A stretch of 64,000 nt of DNA. It comes from Pseudopyrenochaeta lycopersici (Eukaryota; Ascomycota; Dothideomycetes; Pleosporales; Pseudopyrenochaetaceae). The first letter of the stretch is position 1; each line of letters starts with the position of its first letter. The stretch lies in NCBI GenBank assembly GCA_003313425.1, contig NHZP01000038.1:113501-177500 (forward strand), read 5' to 3'. The notes below the pieces were generated by a model that was given only the letters and a program-made list of their open reading frames with translations, did no database searches and had not been told where the DNA came from. Shown piece by piece: positions 33,101 to 43,743 of the stretch. A program made the translations under genes and the position numbers.

Positions 33101-34434
33101 CATGCGAATTTGATAAAAAGCGTGCACGACATCGAATTTAGAAAAGATAACAGCTTTATTAAGCTTAGCCAAAGTCTCGCAGAAGAAAGGAATTAGGTAT
33201 CGATCCTTAACGGAGGCTTCGTTAAGGTCTCGATAATCTACGCAGACTCAGATACTACTGCTAGGTTTGGCGACGATAAGCAAGTTATTTCGTGCAGCAG
33301 AGGGTCCCTGGAAGATGAAATCCCGGGCCTCCATCTCCCAAACATATTACTTAATAGCTTTAAACTGTTTACTAGAAAATAGTCTCGCTTAATAATTAGG
33401 CACCTTAGCTCCCGGCTTAAGCTTGATCTCGTGGTTATGTTCTGAGTAATCTGGGAGCTTAGCCGCGGCTGCTTTGTCGAACACAGGAATAATTGAGGTA
33501 TATTCCTTAAGCAGGTGCGGAGGCAGGATGTCTTTTAACAAGACTTCCTTAGGAGGGTCGAAGAACTTATCATAGTCCTTTTATGCCGCTGCGCGACAGA
33601 TTTTCTGTGACGCTCCTGGTGGTAAGCGACGAACTATTATGAACAGAGGGTGGTTTTTTTGTTTAGCAAACGCCCGAATAGCTCTTAGCGAGACGACCTT
33701 AATACCTACCGCAGGTTTAGTTTGCTGGTGTGGTACTTGGTGTTCGTCGTCTGGCTTTGCTGGGGCTGCGGTATCCAACTTTGCCTGTCGTTGGCTAGTC
33801 TTGCCTTCATTCCTGCTATCTGTAGAGGAACTGGGCTGTGTGGAGGCGTCAGGCGTGGCTCGCTCGTAGACGACTCGTGGTGTATGCGAGTGTTGCTAGC
33901 ATTCTGTTTGGTAGTATGCGTCAGGGAATTCGATCGTACCCTGACGGTAATTAAAGCGTAGTACGTGCAGTTTCCTCTAGCGGAATCCTAACACTAGGTT
34001 AAAGGCCCCATACTAGTTAAGAATATAGGCGGAAGTGTGCTTAAAGTAGGAATCGATTTTTATGCAGAATTCAACCCTGTAAGTAATAGATTCTGAAGCA
34101 ACGCCTTCGTATCCTTCGCACATAATGGGCGTAATGAGAGGAATTAGTTAGAACCCCTAGGTGAGCTGGAGGAACCGCTGTGAGATAAAGTTTATATCTA
34201 CCCCGTCGTCTGCTAATGTCCGGGCGACGTGGGGGGTGTTTTCTCGTTATCTAATCATGCTCGTGAAAGCGAACTGGTCCGGGCTGTCTAGATACAGCTT
34301 ATCTTTCCAGACAGCCTGTGTACGTTGCAGGAGTGCCTGCGCTACGGGCTTGTGTATGCCGCCCTAGTAAGTAGCAGCCAGCGCGGTTTCCTAAGACCGA
34401 TTATTAACCCCAGACGAAGGACTTTTGTCTAGGG
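30130..34434 (-). pseudogene. Retrotransposon pol (RT, RNase H, integrase, chromodomain), broken
   Basis: Domain pieces follow each other on the minus strand with many TAG/TAA interruptions. The reverse-transcriptase core includes TAYLDDILVFS near 32915-32955 and a downstream KLEFHTDRIKFLGIIITN. RNase H is at about 32280-32490 (YIFTNASGWALGRVI, where Asn replaces the usual catalytic Asp of TDAS). The integrase HHCC zinc motif lies at about 31425-31565 (CHDHQITGHKGPRN, then CDACATC), with the integrase core downstream to about 30950. A chromodomain-like end (EWQYLIKWTRYLKPTWHP) is near 30270-30350. The protease region upstream is not resolved. It is not functional as read and is typical of RIP damage. 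Confidence 0.88.
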
Positions 34435-36267
34435 TTACTCTTCCCCTAAATAAACAACGACCTTAGCTTCGTTACTGTTGCTGTTAGAGGCTTCTTTGTA
34501 GTTAGAGTTACCGGTCTCTAGGCTTGCGTGCACGTAACGATTAGTGGCTGGGTTACCGCGCGGATTTCCTCGATACTGGTTACGGCTGGAGTCCGCGTTG
34601 TAAGGCTTGGGACCGTCAGCTGGCTTGTGGTCACCTATTCTATTGTCTTTAAACGACGGACGTGGGCCTGGAGCAGGCTCACTGGCTTTCTTAATGGGCT
34701 TATCCGCCGCCGTCCTTGGAATAAATTTACGAGGCGGTGCCAGGCTTGGTCTGGCTAGCGCGTTACGCCCCTTCGTTCGATTGGCGAGATACTGAGGCAA
34801 TTGCTAGAGGTTGTAGCTCTGACATGTATTGTTGATTGTATTGCAAAGAGATTAGAAGTTAGCAGCGGTATGGACAGCGGGCGCGCTGCTAAGGCTCTGT
34901 TAGAGATAGCCTAGAAGCTTGGCCCGAAGCTTGTACGCTTGAGTCACGGTAATCTATTTGAGCTGAGTGGCGATAGCGTTAAACTCTGTCTGGAACAGAG
35001 CCTATGCTTTAACTGTGGTAGGGTATTCTGGCGAGCCACGTTCTAGGAAGACTAAAGCATTATATCGCTGTTCTGCTGTAACGTAGTGGTTGCGGTCGCT
35101 AAAGATGGAGTTGAGGACATAAAAACACTTAAAGTCGTCCTTATATTAACATAAAAACCTATCAGACTCTCGCAGTAAGGTTTGAGCAGAACCGCTAGTG
35201 GCTTGAAAGATAAATTGTGCTCGCATGTCGTTATGTTGCTAGTCTAACCCGTTGTTTTTGAAATAGTTGAGCATCTTCGTGATCTACCTATGAAGATCAG
35301 GACCCCTAGAGTACACTAGAGGCACCCGAATTTGCTTGTTCTTTATGGACGAGAACTGATGTAACCCCTCAATCTTATAGTAGAGCTTGGTTAGATAAGG
35401 GCTTAGCGTTACTGTGTCGCCCAGGGATGTTCGGTATTCGCGAGTAAGAGGAAGGTTAGTCGAGAGCGGAACACGCTGAGGGGAACCAAACTTATTGAGA
35501 ATACCGCCCGCTGCGTTACCTCGGGGGAGGATTCGTGTAGGCGTACTTATTCCTCCTAGCAGAGGCTTATTCGTAGCTCTTGGGGCTGGCTGCAATGGAG
35601 TGAGTCTAGTGAGGCCTGAAACCTTGGGAGAGCTAGACAACAGCTGGTCGCGCAACGCGGAGTTACGCTCGTTCTTGATTTCTTGTAACGAACTTTCTAA
35701 GGTCTTGTAGTTAGCGACGAGCTTGTTCCACTGCTTGCTGAGCTTGTTGTATTCTTTGACTAGCTCATCCTTTTGTTGAGTGAAGCTGCGTTGTTGTTCG
35801 GTCAGTTCCTGCTTTAGAGTGGAAGCGTCGAGGTAGTGTGTCTCTAATGACTTCTTATCCTCGTTGAGAGCATGCAGGGCACACCTGAACAGTGTTGTCA
35901 GGCGTGTAAGTTGCGTAGGCTTAAGGCTTAAGAACTCACTGGGGTGGTTCTTTACGAGCCGGATGCCTAAGGGTGCTAATCGCCGAATAGAAGCAGGTAG
36001 ACTTGAGCTCGCGGATAGTAGCAAACCTGGAAGGCTACCTGGAGGAAGATAGTCATTGAAGTCCTTAGGGAGACCTAGATCAGCAGCTTCCTTACGTAGC
36101 TGTATCTGATGAGCTCCCTTAGCACGCTGTGTTGTATCGCGAGAGAAGGAATGTGGGTTAACTTCCTTAGTCAACAAGTTGGCACGGGAGCTTGTCAGCG
36201 CAAATTTAGGGTACTCTACGTCTTTAATAATAGGGTTTTCTGAGATGACTAGTTCTGAATCCTCCAT
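34435..36267 (-). pseudogene. Retrotransposon gag, partly open
   Basis: An open frame of 327 codons (36267-35284) encodes a Gag-like N-terminal half. It includes a long helical stretch (about residues 130-210, KKSLETHYLDASTLKQELTE and following) with coiled-coil character and a Pro/Arg-rich linker. A separate frame at 34800-34435 gives a basic, Gly/Asn/Pro-rich C-terminal part (RGNPRGNPATNRYVHASLE) as in nucleocapsid regions; no CCHC knuckle was seen. The interval 35283-34801 is interrupted by stops. The left copy at 1-88 contains the same start region in mutated form. Confidence 0.75.
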
Positions 36268-37105
36268 GGCCTTATTCTTGTTCTTCTCTTGGCGTTGACG
36301 AGCCTTTTCCCTAAGTTGATCACGAGCCGCCTGTGTTTTGGCTGACGCGTCGTCTTTCTGATGGGCTTAAAATTTGGGCCGCTGGCTAGAGGACCCTTTG
36401 TTGTGAGAGCTGTCTGCCATCGGGCTGAACAAAGAAGGTTAGATGGAAGTAAGAGTAGCTGTGGCGGTGAAAGTAAAAGTTGAAGTGAAACTGGAGGGAA
36501 TCCTTGAGCTTTAGTAAGCAGACTTGAGATTTAACTGTTAGTTGAGTGGTGTTGTTGGTTAGGTGAGGTTGCTGGGACTGGGACAAATACTTGGGAGTGT
36601 CGTGCACAGGCTAAGTTCGGAGAATTACCCGATCGGGAAGTTTTGGAGGGTGAATGCGTGCTTGAGGCGGCACGTGCGCGCAATTAAAACACACGCACAG
36701 ACTGTGGTGTGTGAAAGTGGGAATAATCCCCAGAGTGTTCCTATTTAAGGAAGGGAACAATAGGACGTGTCTTGTTGACAATAATCCTAGCGTTTAGGTG
36801 GCGTAAAGCGCAGGCACTAAGGTGCGAAATAGGTTACTGGTAAGAAAACCTGGTAAATTCTGGGCTATTCTAAAGCTTAACTGAGGGGGAATAGCTTGCA
36901 AAATTTTGGCTAAACTGGCAGCAGAGGATAGCACTGTAAATCGACTATCGTGCGAGGGCTATCCTAAAGCTCAACCAAGGGGGGATAGGATCTGGTCCTA
37001 GTACGTTAGTACCACCTTACTGTTAAACTCACCTAAGAGGTAACAGCTCAAGTAACTGTGTGTTAACCACGGAGAGGAGCCAAAGCGCTGTATGATCTGC
37101 TATTA
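36268..37105 (-). other. Retrotransposon leader between 5' LTR and gag
   Basis: These 838 bp lie between the 5' LTR and the gag start and match 88-925 of the left copy without gaps. No long open frame is present. The two copies differ mainly by transitions. Confidence 0.7.
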
Positions 37106-37407
37106 TGTAAGGCAGTTAACACGCACAGTTGGGACGGTCTTAGTTGAAGAAACTCAATTTAAAAGGAAATGGACAAAATAGCAGATACCTCTCACCTTCG
37201 GGGGAGAGGTGCTGCCTATATACATAAGCTAGAGCAGGCTAGTCCCGATCCAGTTACCTAGCTTGGTGAAAGGTAAGAGGTAACAGTTACCTTTCACCTG
37301 CGTCTAGTAACTTGGCAGGATCGTTACCTTTCACCTGCGTCTAGTAACTTGGAAGGATTGAACCCTTTCACCTGCGTCTAGTAACCTGAAAGGATTGAAC
37401 CCTGACA
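37106..37407 (-). repeat. 5' LTR of the retrotransposon (right end)
   Basis: This 302-bp LTR matches the left LTR at all but one position seen by eye. With the element on the minus strand this is the 5' LTR and should contain the promoter. The three internal direct repeats are intact. Confidence 0.95.
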
Positions 37408-37412
37408 GTAGG
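37408..37412. repeat. Right target-site duplication (GTAGG)
   Basis: GTAGG directly follows the right LTR and equals the pentamer before the left LTR at 29460-29464. Confidence 0.93.
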
Positions 37413-37662
37413 ACTCATATCCGCTGGCGAAGTAAACCCGAAAAAAGAAATCTGTGATAGGGTAACATTAGCTTAATTAACTTGTTTCGCTCATTCGTAT
37501 CCATTCTTTCGATGAAAGTGGTACAGGGATTGAATTTATGCGAAATTTAGTTCTCCGACGTCTTAATAAGAATACCTCCTTATCCGTGTCGATTGTTTTC
37601 GGCTTCCATTTAGGCTAAGCGCCGTAGGATTGACCCTGCTGATCTACCCCTCAACAAATCAA

Positions 37663-38076
37663 TCACCTTTGAGGGTCAATGGATGATCGGTCACAAAGAG
37701 TAGGATCCATATCAGCGCCTTGGCTGAACATGATACAGGTTCGAACGGCATCTGTGCCATACTTGTGGTTGTAGGCACGAAGACTATCCACTTGAGAGCC
37801 AAAAAGTGGACTGTTGAAGGCAGAAAGAATCCGTTCGACCATGCTTGTCTTGCCGGCGCGAAAAGTAACAGCTCGTTTCTTAGAACATAATATGGACTGG
37901 AGCGTCCCCATTATTGTGCTCTGGCGGATGTGGTCCACATAAAACGCAACTGTGGGATTAGTTTGGTAAATTGGATGTCTTTCTTGCTGTACCTTCGTTC
38001 CTCGAGAATCCCATTTTGCCTGCCATCTCTGTTCGATTCCAGGAAAGTCGATCTTCGAATCGATTAGGGTGGACAT
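37663..38076 (-). pseudogene. Leucyl-tRNA-synthetase-like fragment (internally deleted)
   Basis: An open frame of 137 codons has two parts. The first (KIDFPGIEQRWQAKWDSRG) resembles the N-terminus of mitochondrial-type leucyl-tRNA synthetases. A following HIRQSTIMGTL lies where the HxGH region would be but lacks the motif. The second (YNHKYGTDAVRTCIMFSQGA) resembles the segment just after KMSKS. Several hundred residues that should lie between are missing, and no KMSKS is visible. It is best read as a decayed, internally deleted gene copy. The family call is tentative. Confidence 0.4.
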
Positions 38077-41000
38077 TCGGTGAAGTTCGCCCGGCGCAAA
38101 CCATAGAGACGGGAATGCCTAAAAAACGCGCGGTAGCACCTAAAGACCTTTTACGACCATAACATGTTAGTGAGCAATGTAGCGTCTTCGAGGAAGGACA
38201 CTAAATATACCAGACACGACGAGGCACTAACATAAATACCGTTAGGCAAGTCGGAAGCAATGACTATAGATCCCGGCGTCGGTTGCGAACGGATGAAGTA
38301 AGGAGTAGAGCGCCAAAGAGCCATCCTCTGGCACGGCATAGTAAACGTAGTCTCCAGAGATCTGGCCGACATTTGCAGGCGTTGGCTCTAAGCAACACGA
38401 AGGAAGCAACTAGTAGGCTGGTAAAGAGGCATTTGCGGTCTGCTCTGGATATCCTTCATGCTACTTGCGCGCTGTCGAACCCTATTGTAAGCAGTAGGTG
38501 CGTTGTTGGAGGTGCCATGTTGAATGTGATGCCCGCGTTTTGGCAAGGCCCAGTTGATCGGTTGCGCGCTGGCAGCACGACCTCACTTCCCAACCACTAC
38601 GGCTTTGACGACAACAGCTGTGTAATGGCTAAAAATCTCACCCCATCGCGGTACTTGACTAACATTACTTATCCTGTGGCTATTCGGAACAATTCTTTTG
38701 CTTCTCTCTTCCTCTAACATATCGCTAGCCGTCGCAAGCTGGTTGTCTCTGAGCTGCTTCAAGCAATCGTAAAGACCTGGTAGAATATCCTAACAATACA
38801 TACCAGCTCATAATTCAAAGTGATGCTGGAACAGCGGACGGCTTTATACTCCCGCGATATGCCTGTTGCCAAGCCGATCCGATCTCCACCAAGAAGCTCT
38901 GACCCAGGTAAGTGGGACCAAAACAACTATCTGATCCTCACTCCTCATAGCCATGTATATGCCTGTCGCGACTATTCCGCATTGCACAGTGCGCTGGACT
39001 GCAACCAGCCCATCCTCAGCGTTGCCCGATCTGCAAAAGAGACCGGCCTGCCCTTCTCGCTATATCAGCGGGAAGCGCCCTAACGACAACTTGCAACAAA
39101 GCGTCCAGTCTCACAGTCCAGACTGACGCGACATTATCGATGCGAGGCGACCCTGTGAATGCAAATACCAAGCTTTGACCCGAACAGCTCCTTCTGTGGG
39201 AACAATTGCCAGTGCAACACGCAGCAATGTGGGCCGATCTTATGGAATCCGATTCCGCCTGGGAGCGACGCTTCCCTTCGAAGGATGGTGAATATCAGTA
39301 GCCCGTCATACTTCCCCTCAGGGATCACCGAGTGAACGGTACTGCACACAGAATTGTTTGCGGGGTTTGGTCAAAGGTGGTCCGCTTGATATGAAATGCC
39401 CCAACGTGCGAATTCACGGAAAGAGCCACCACCAGATTGATCGATCGACCTTTCTTACCCCTATTCACCAACAACTCTCAGAGGACCTAGATACTAACTG
39501 CAAGTCTGCAAGTCTGCCTGGAGCATGTGGCGTCCTGTCCAAAGTCTGACTGAAATCGCACGGATCCAGGGTAGCAGCCAAGTGCACTCCTATTAACGTC
39601 TTAAAGGGGACGCCACTGTCTGCGACCTCCGTCTATTTATACAATTCAATGTCGGAGCTTGTGCAGCAACACTGCTCGATTTTCTCCTCGCAATTTGAGA
39701 TAGCCTGGTACTCTTTCTGAGTTGTGGGCTCTTTGTTGCGCGTCGTGGCGTGGACAGTTTGGTGGCACTGGCTAGATTTATGATGTGGTGTGGGTGTGGC
39801 TAGTGAAAATTCAGAATTGAATATCGACGCCTATTGGCTACGGTTCGCTGATAGTCCACTGCCCACTGCCGGCCCACATACTTGATAAATATTTACTTCA
39901 AAGCGATGGTCAATCGAACGTGCCTACGTGCAGGAAGCCAACTGAAAAGATTTCTGCTTTTGTTTGCCTTTTCCTGTTCACCTCCGCCGCTCTCTATAAT
40001 CACACGCTAGCTGTCAATCGCTCTCCAAACTTGTACTCATTTCCTAATATCTGATGACCTTAATGTTACCGTTCTCTACTTTGAGCGCGGTGATTCTTTT
40101 GTTTCGGCTGGCATATTGACGACTCAGAGCATGAATCAAGGTATTCAGTCATTCAACTATTTATAGTTTCAATAAGCCGAGACCTAGACATAAAGGGGAG
40201 AACAACGTGTTGCTTGCACAGACGGCCTCACCTTCTCGTGAGGCGGGCTTTCTGTAGCCCTTTTTCCAACGTTTAAGGTCGCCACCCACTGCCCCCACAT
40301 CCATCATGTGGGTCTAGGTTGTAGTTCCATATTAGCAATCTTACTAAACTGAGCGTAGCTACATACCACTCCTTTTTACAGAATTAGATCTTCGACTATA
40401 GATTGGGAGATACACATCACAAAGTAGAACGAGAGCAAAACAGGTATAGGGGTTGGTGGATGAAGCGATGAGCTGGAAGTGTTTTGACGAGATACATAAA
40501 TAGGCTGGTAGTCCCACTTAATTGCTTGCTGCGTAGTTCAAGGTGAATTTCAGGGCAGTTGTGCAGACACGATAGCCATACGGAGCGATTTAAATCAACC
40601 ATCTGAATCTAGAGCAGACGGCAAGAGACTCAAGGGAGTTGTATAGCGACCAGTGATCTAGCCAGCAGAACGATAGAGAGGCCGCCTCCCATGGTGCAAC
40701 TTGGGTCATTCCTGCGGCTGATGAGAGTGACTAGTATGAACATGTGCACAACATATCACTATAAAGCCTTGTATAGGAAGGTCGCTGCCAAAAGCGACAA
40801 GGCTCGCGGCTGGGCAGAAATTCTGCTGCAAATTATCCGTTTGCCGGTGGCAACCAACCACCCCAGAGTTAGCAAAGAGCTACTAGTATATAGAGTCATT
40901 ACAATCTCTTTCCTTTTATCACCCCTGAGCTCTATATGGCTGCGTCAATCCTGTACTGAGCCTATGCGAACAACAGACTGGATAAGTCTCTCCTTGAGGG

Positions 41001-42148
41001 GGTTCCAAAATAGATAGCCTGTAATTTGGGTGCAATATGAGGTATGCGGTATGCGGTATGCGGTGGTGTATAGTATCTTTGTATGTTTTCCCAGCATGAA
41101 CCGTGGTCTGGTGTCGTTCCACAGAGCTGACTGCACTTGATAGAATATGATCATCTTCAGATAAACAGTCAAGACTCGATAGGAGGCTTACGTACTGTTG
41201 AACTCATGACCTGCAGCTCGTTGCAGCTGATACAGCTCTAGGTCTGTTTCAAAACCCGTAACACGGCCCAAACGTTTGAATATGTCGCGATCCTTTGCAT
41301 AAGGCAAGCCTTGTCCCCAAAGACGCGGACATCTTAGAGTGAGAATATAACATCGCAGAAAAAGGGTTTATCTATTGCTTGTTAATCTCATATAATACAA
41401 TGCATGTTACGCTCGGCTGGTATAACAAAGGTCAAATTTCTGTTGAAAACTCGTAAAGTTGTGTTGAAATTCACCTCTGGAACTACTAACGCCTTAATTG
41501 TGAGAGACAACGCAGAGTGCAGGAAGACTATTAAAGCATAATATTAGCTTCTTTCTATTAAATAAGGCCATTCAGAGAGATGCTGTCCTTTCTCCGTAAT
41601 AGTACTTACAGTGTCCCATCTTTTTCCCTTGTTTTTAACGTGCGCCAAGGTCACATTCGCCACGATCTTGCTCTTGGTAGAATGTCCCACACTGCGAACC
41701 TTCTTGTGTTTTGTTTTACATCCTTAAATAAACACCATTATTACTGCCTTTATTGCTCGCACTTCTGACAATGGCCCCTGATCGTGTAACCCGACTTCAG
41801 GGATATAGTTTAGAGATATAGGATCTTGCATAGCCTATTAGCAGAACCTCTTCTTTTTTCATATTAACCATCTCAAACACTCCGCTATTCATAAAACCCC
41901 AAAAATACTGCAGAAATGCCACCTTGGATCGATCGTTTCCTTCTCACCTCAAAACTAGCGGTATATTGACCCCTTTAACGACAACAACGACATCTCCGCA
42001 CTTCACACTCGGAAGTACCATGCAAATAAACACCTGTATTAGTCATGGTAACACGCATTGAATGACAAAACTTCCGCGCGGCATTCCTAAACCTGGACGC
42101 CGCCTCCTGCTTGAGAATCCCCGCTTGCCTAACCGGGGCACAAAGTTG
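38077..42148. other. Gene-poor region
   Basis: About 4 kb contain only short open frames (up to 144 codons at 38283-38717) without recognisable similarity. A triplicated GTATGCG unit is at about 41043-41061. No RNA gene or LTR copy was recognised. It probably represents decayed DNA on the far side of the retrotransposon. Confidence 0.5.
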
Positions 42149-43560
42149 CTACGAGGACTCTATCAGCGCTCTAATTGGAGAGTCCAATATTTCCCTCTTT
42201 ACTCTGTTACCGTGGTCGAGCGGCTCCACAATCCCGTACATCAGTCTTACGGTGCCGATATAGCTCATGAAGTAGGATCCGTATTCTGTCGGAGCTTGCA
42301 GCTGGGTCCGGAGTTCGCGGTCGCAGATCATGGTGCGCCAGGCAATTTCAACCTTGTCCTTCTCTTGATATAATGGTGATGAGGACGTACGAAGGCAAGT
42401 TTGGATGGCTACGAAAATACGGAAAGAATGTGATATTTCGACCACTCTCAATCGTCGGGCGTTTCCTTCGTCTCCTTGTGCACGGGTTTTGATGTTCCTG
42501 TACTTGATTATAACTGACTGCTTGCTTGACCGGTACCATCAACCGGCATCAGAGAGGCTTGAGATGCGTCATCGGATGCGGGGGCCGGTTGCTGTGCATC
42601 AACTTGGCATGGAAACTGTGGAAAATCGTCTTGATACTCAAAAACTTCCTTCAGAAAGTGTGTGTTACCAATGCTGAAAGCCTTTACGACCAGCTCATCG
42701 GTTTTCTCGCCTATATGGATTGAATGTTCCATGGCTCCAGCCTGAAAGTACCCTTTGTGCTCGAAACATGTTGCCAAAGGAGAAATCGCATCAAATGGAA
42801 CGTTGGTCAGGGACTAGTTAGGAACCCAAGTCGGCAATTTAACGTGCGAGTTAGATACCCAAATATTGCGCATCAATCTACAGCCCTGCCCCGTTGCCAC
42901 CAAAGCTCGAGCCGTATTCCTGTATATATCTGAAATTGTACCCGTGTAGTCTGGTTGAAGTCCGGGTGGAGGTTTGTCGTTGCTAATGTTAAGTAAATCG
43001 AAGACACGTTCCCGAGGACATGTGTAATTTGCTTGCCTCGACCTTTCAAGTATATCGACCAAAGACCACAAATTTTCTTGGGTGCATATAACCTTGCAAA
43101 GGCCAAGTTCCATGGGGATACTGAATTGAGCAACTCCGCGCGCAACGGGATTTGAAGCGAGAGTATTGGACTCTGACAATCTTGTTTTTCGCAGCTAAAC
43201 CTTCTTACATTGCCCACACAAGCGCGAACCAAGGCGACGGAAGGTATAACGGACCTAATCATCTTCCCTCCATGGCTTTATGAACTTTTTTCTTCGTGAG
43301 CTCTTTATTGGAAATATATAAAGTGGGCTTCTTCAATATGTCCGAGAAAGCAAGAAAGCCAGGTATCTGTTCACTCCCGTCAGCCTCATTCTCCAAGTAC
43401 GTGATTACCGTCTCTGCCTTTGCGTATAGAAGGTATATTGGCTCAACTTGCTGTTTGCGCTCTGCATCGTCGTCTTGATTAATACAAACAAACTCCACCC
43501 AGATGAAGCAAGGCTTCGTCTTGCGCTGTATGAACCGCAAAGGCCATGTCGAGATTAAGG
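42149..43560 (-). pseudogene. HET-domain (heterokaryon incompatibility-like) pseudogene
   Basis: Pieces in different frames follow the order of a HET protein. At 43540-43259 a frame contains PCFIWVEFVCINQDDDAERK and YAKAETVITYLE, the hallmark of PF06985. At 43179-42814 comes the downstream part, with CPRERVFDLLNISNDKPPPG, LQPDYTGTISDIYRNTARAL and LPTWVPN. At 42451-42149 a frame with KDKVEIAWRTMICDREL resembles the C-terminal conserved segment. The frames are separated by stops and shifts, and the N-terminal LSYxWG motif is not found. The gene is dead. Confidence 0.65.
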
Positions 43561-43743
43561 CAAGGCAGTCATACGATACGTCCTACGCCAGATCGTGGTC
43601 TGGAATGGTGCCATATAAATATGATGAACGTGGCACGCCCCACATGCGCGCAAGAAGGGGTTTGTATGATTTTGGAAACAGTTTAAGAAGACGGAATTGA
43701 TGATCAGCCTCGAGGTTTTTATATGGGTAACTGGCCGTAACAT

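Larger units (their letters stand above)
29465..37407 (-). mobile_element. Complete Ty3/gypsy (chromovirus-type) LTR retrotransposon
   Basis: This 7943-bp element is bounded by two 302-bp LTRs and 5-bp target duplications. Coding orientation is minus: leader, gag (about 36267-34435), then pol with reverse transcriptase, RNase H, integrase and a terminal chromodomain, then a polypurine tract next to the left LTR. The order RT-RNaseH-IN and the chromodomain place it with Ty3/gypsy chromoviruses. The LTRs differ at one visible position (T/C at the eleventh or twelfth base), so insertion seems recent, yet pol is full of stop codons. No clear tRNA primer-binding match was recognised beside the right LTR. 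Confidence 0.95.

Noticed and set aside
34435..34800. Independent small gene
   Set aside because: The basic Gly/Asn/Pro-rich sequence lies in the correct place and strand for the C-terminal part of the retrotransposon Gag.
37060..37105. tRNA primer-binding site beside the 5' LTR
   Set aside because: A TGG is present on the minus strand some bases inside the element, but I could not match the following bases to a known tRNA 3' end with confidence.
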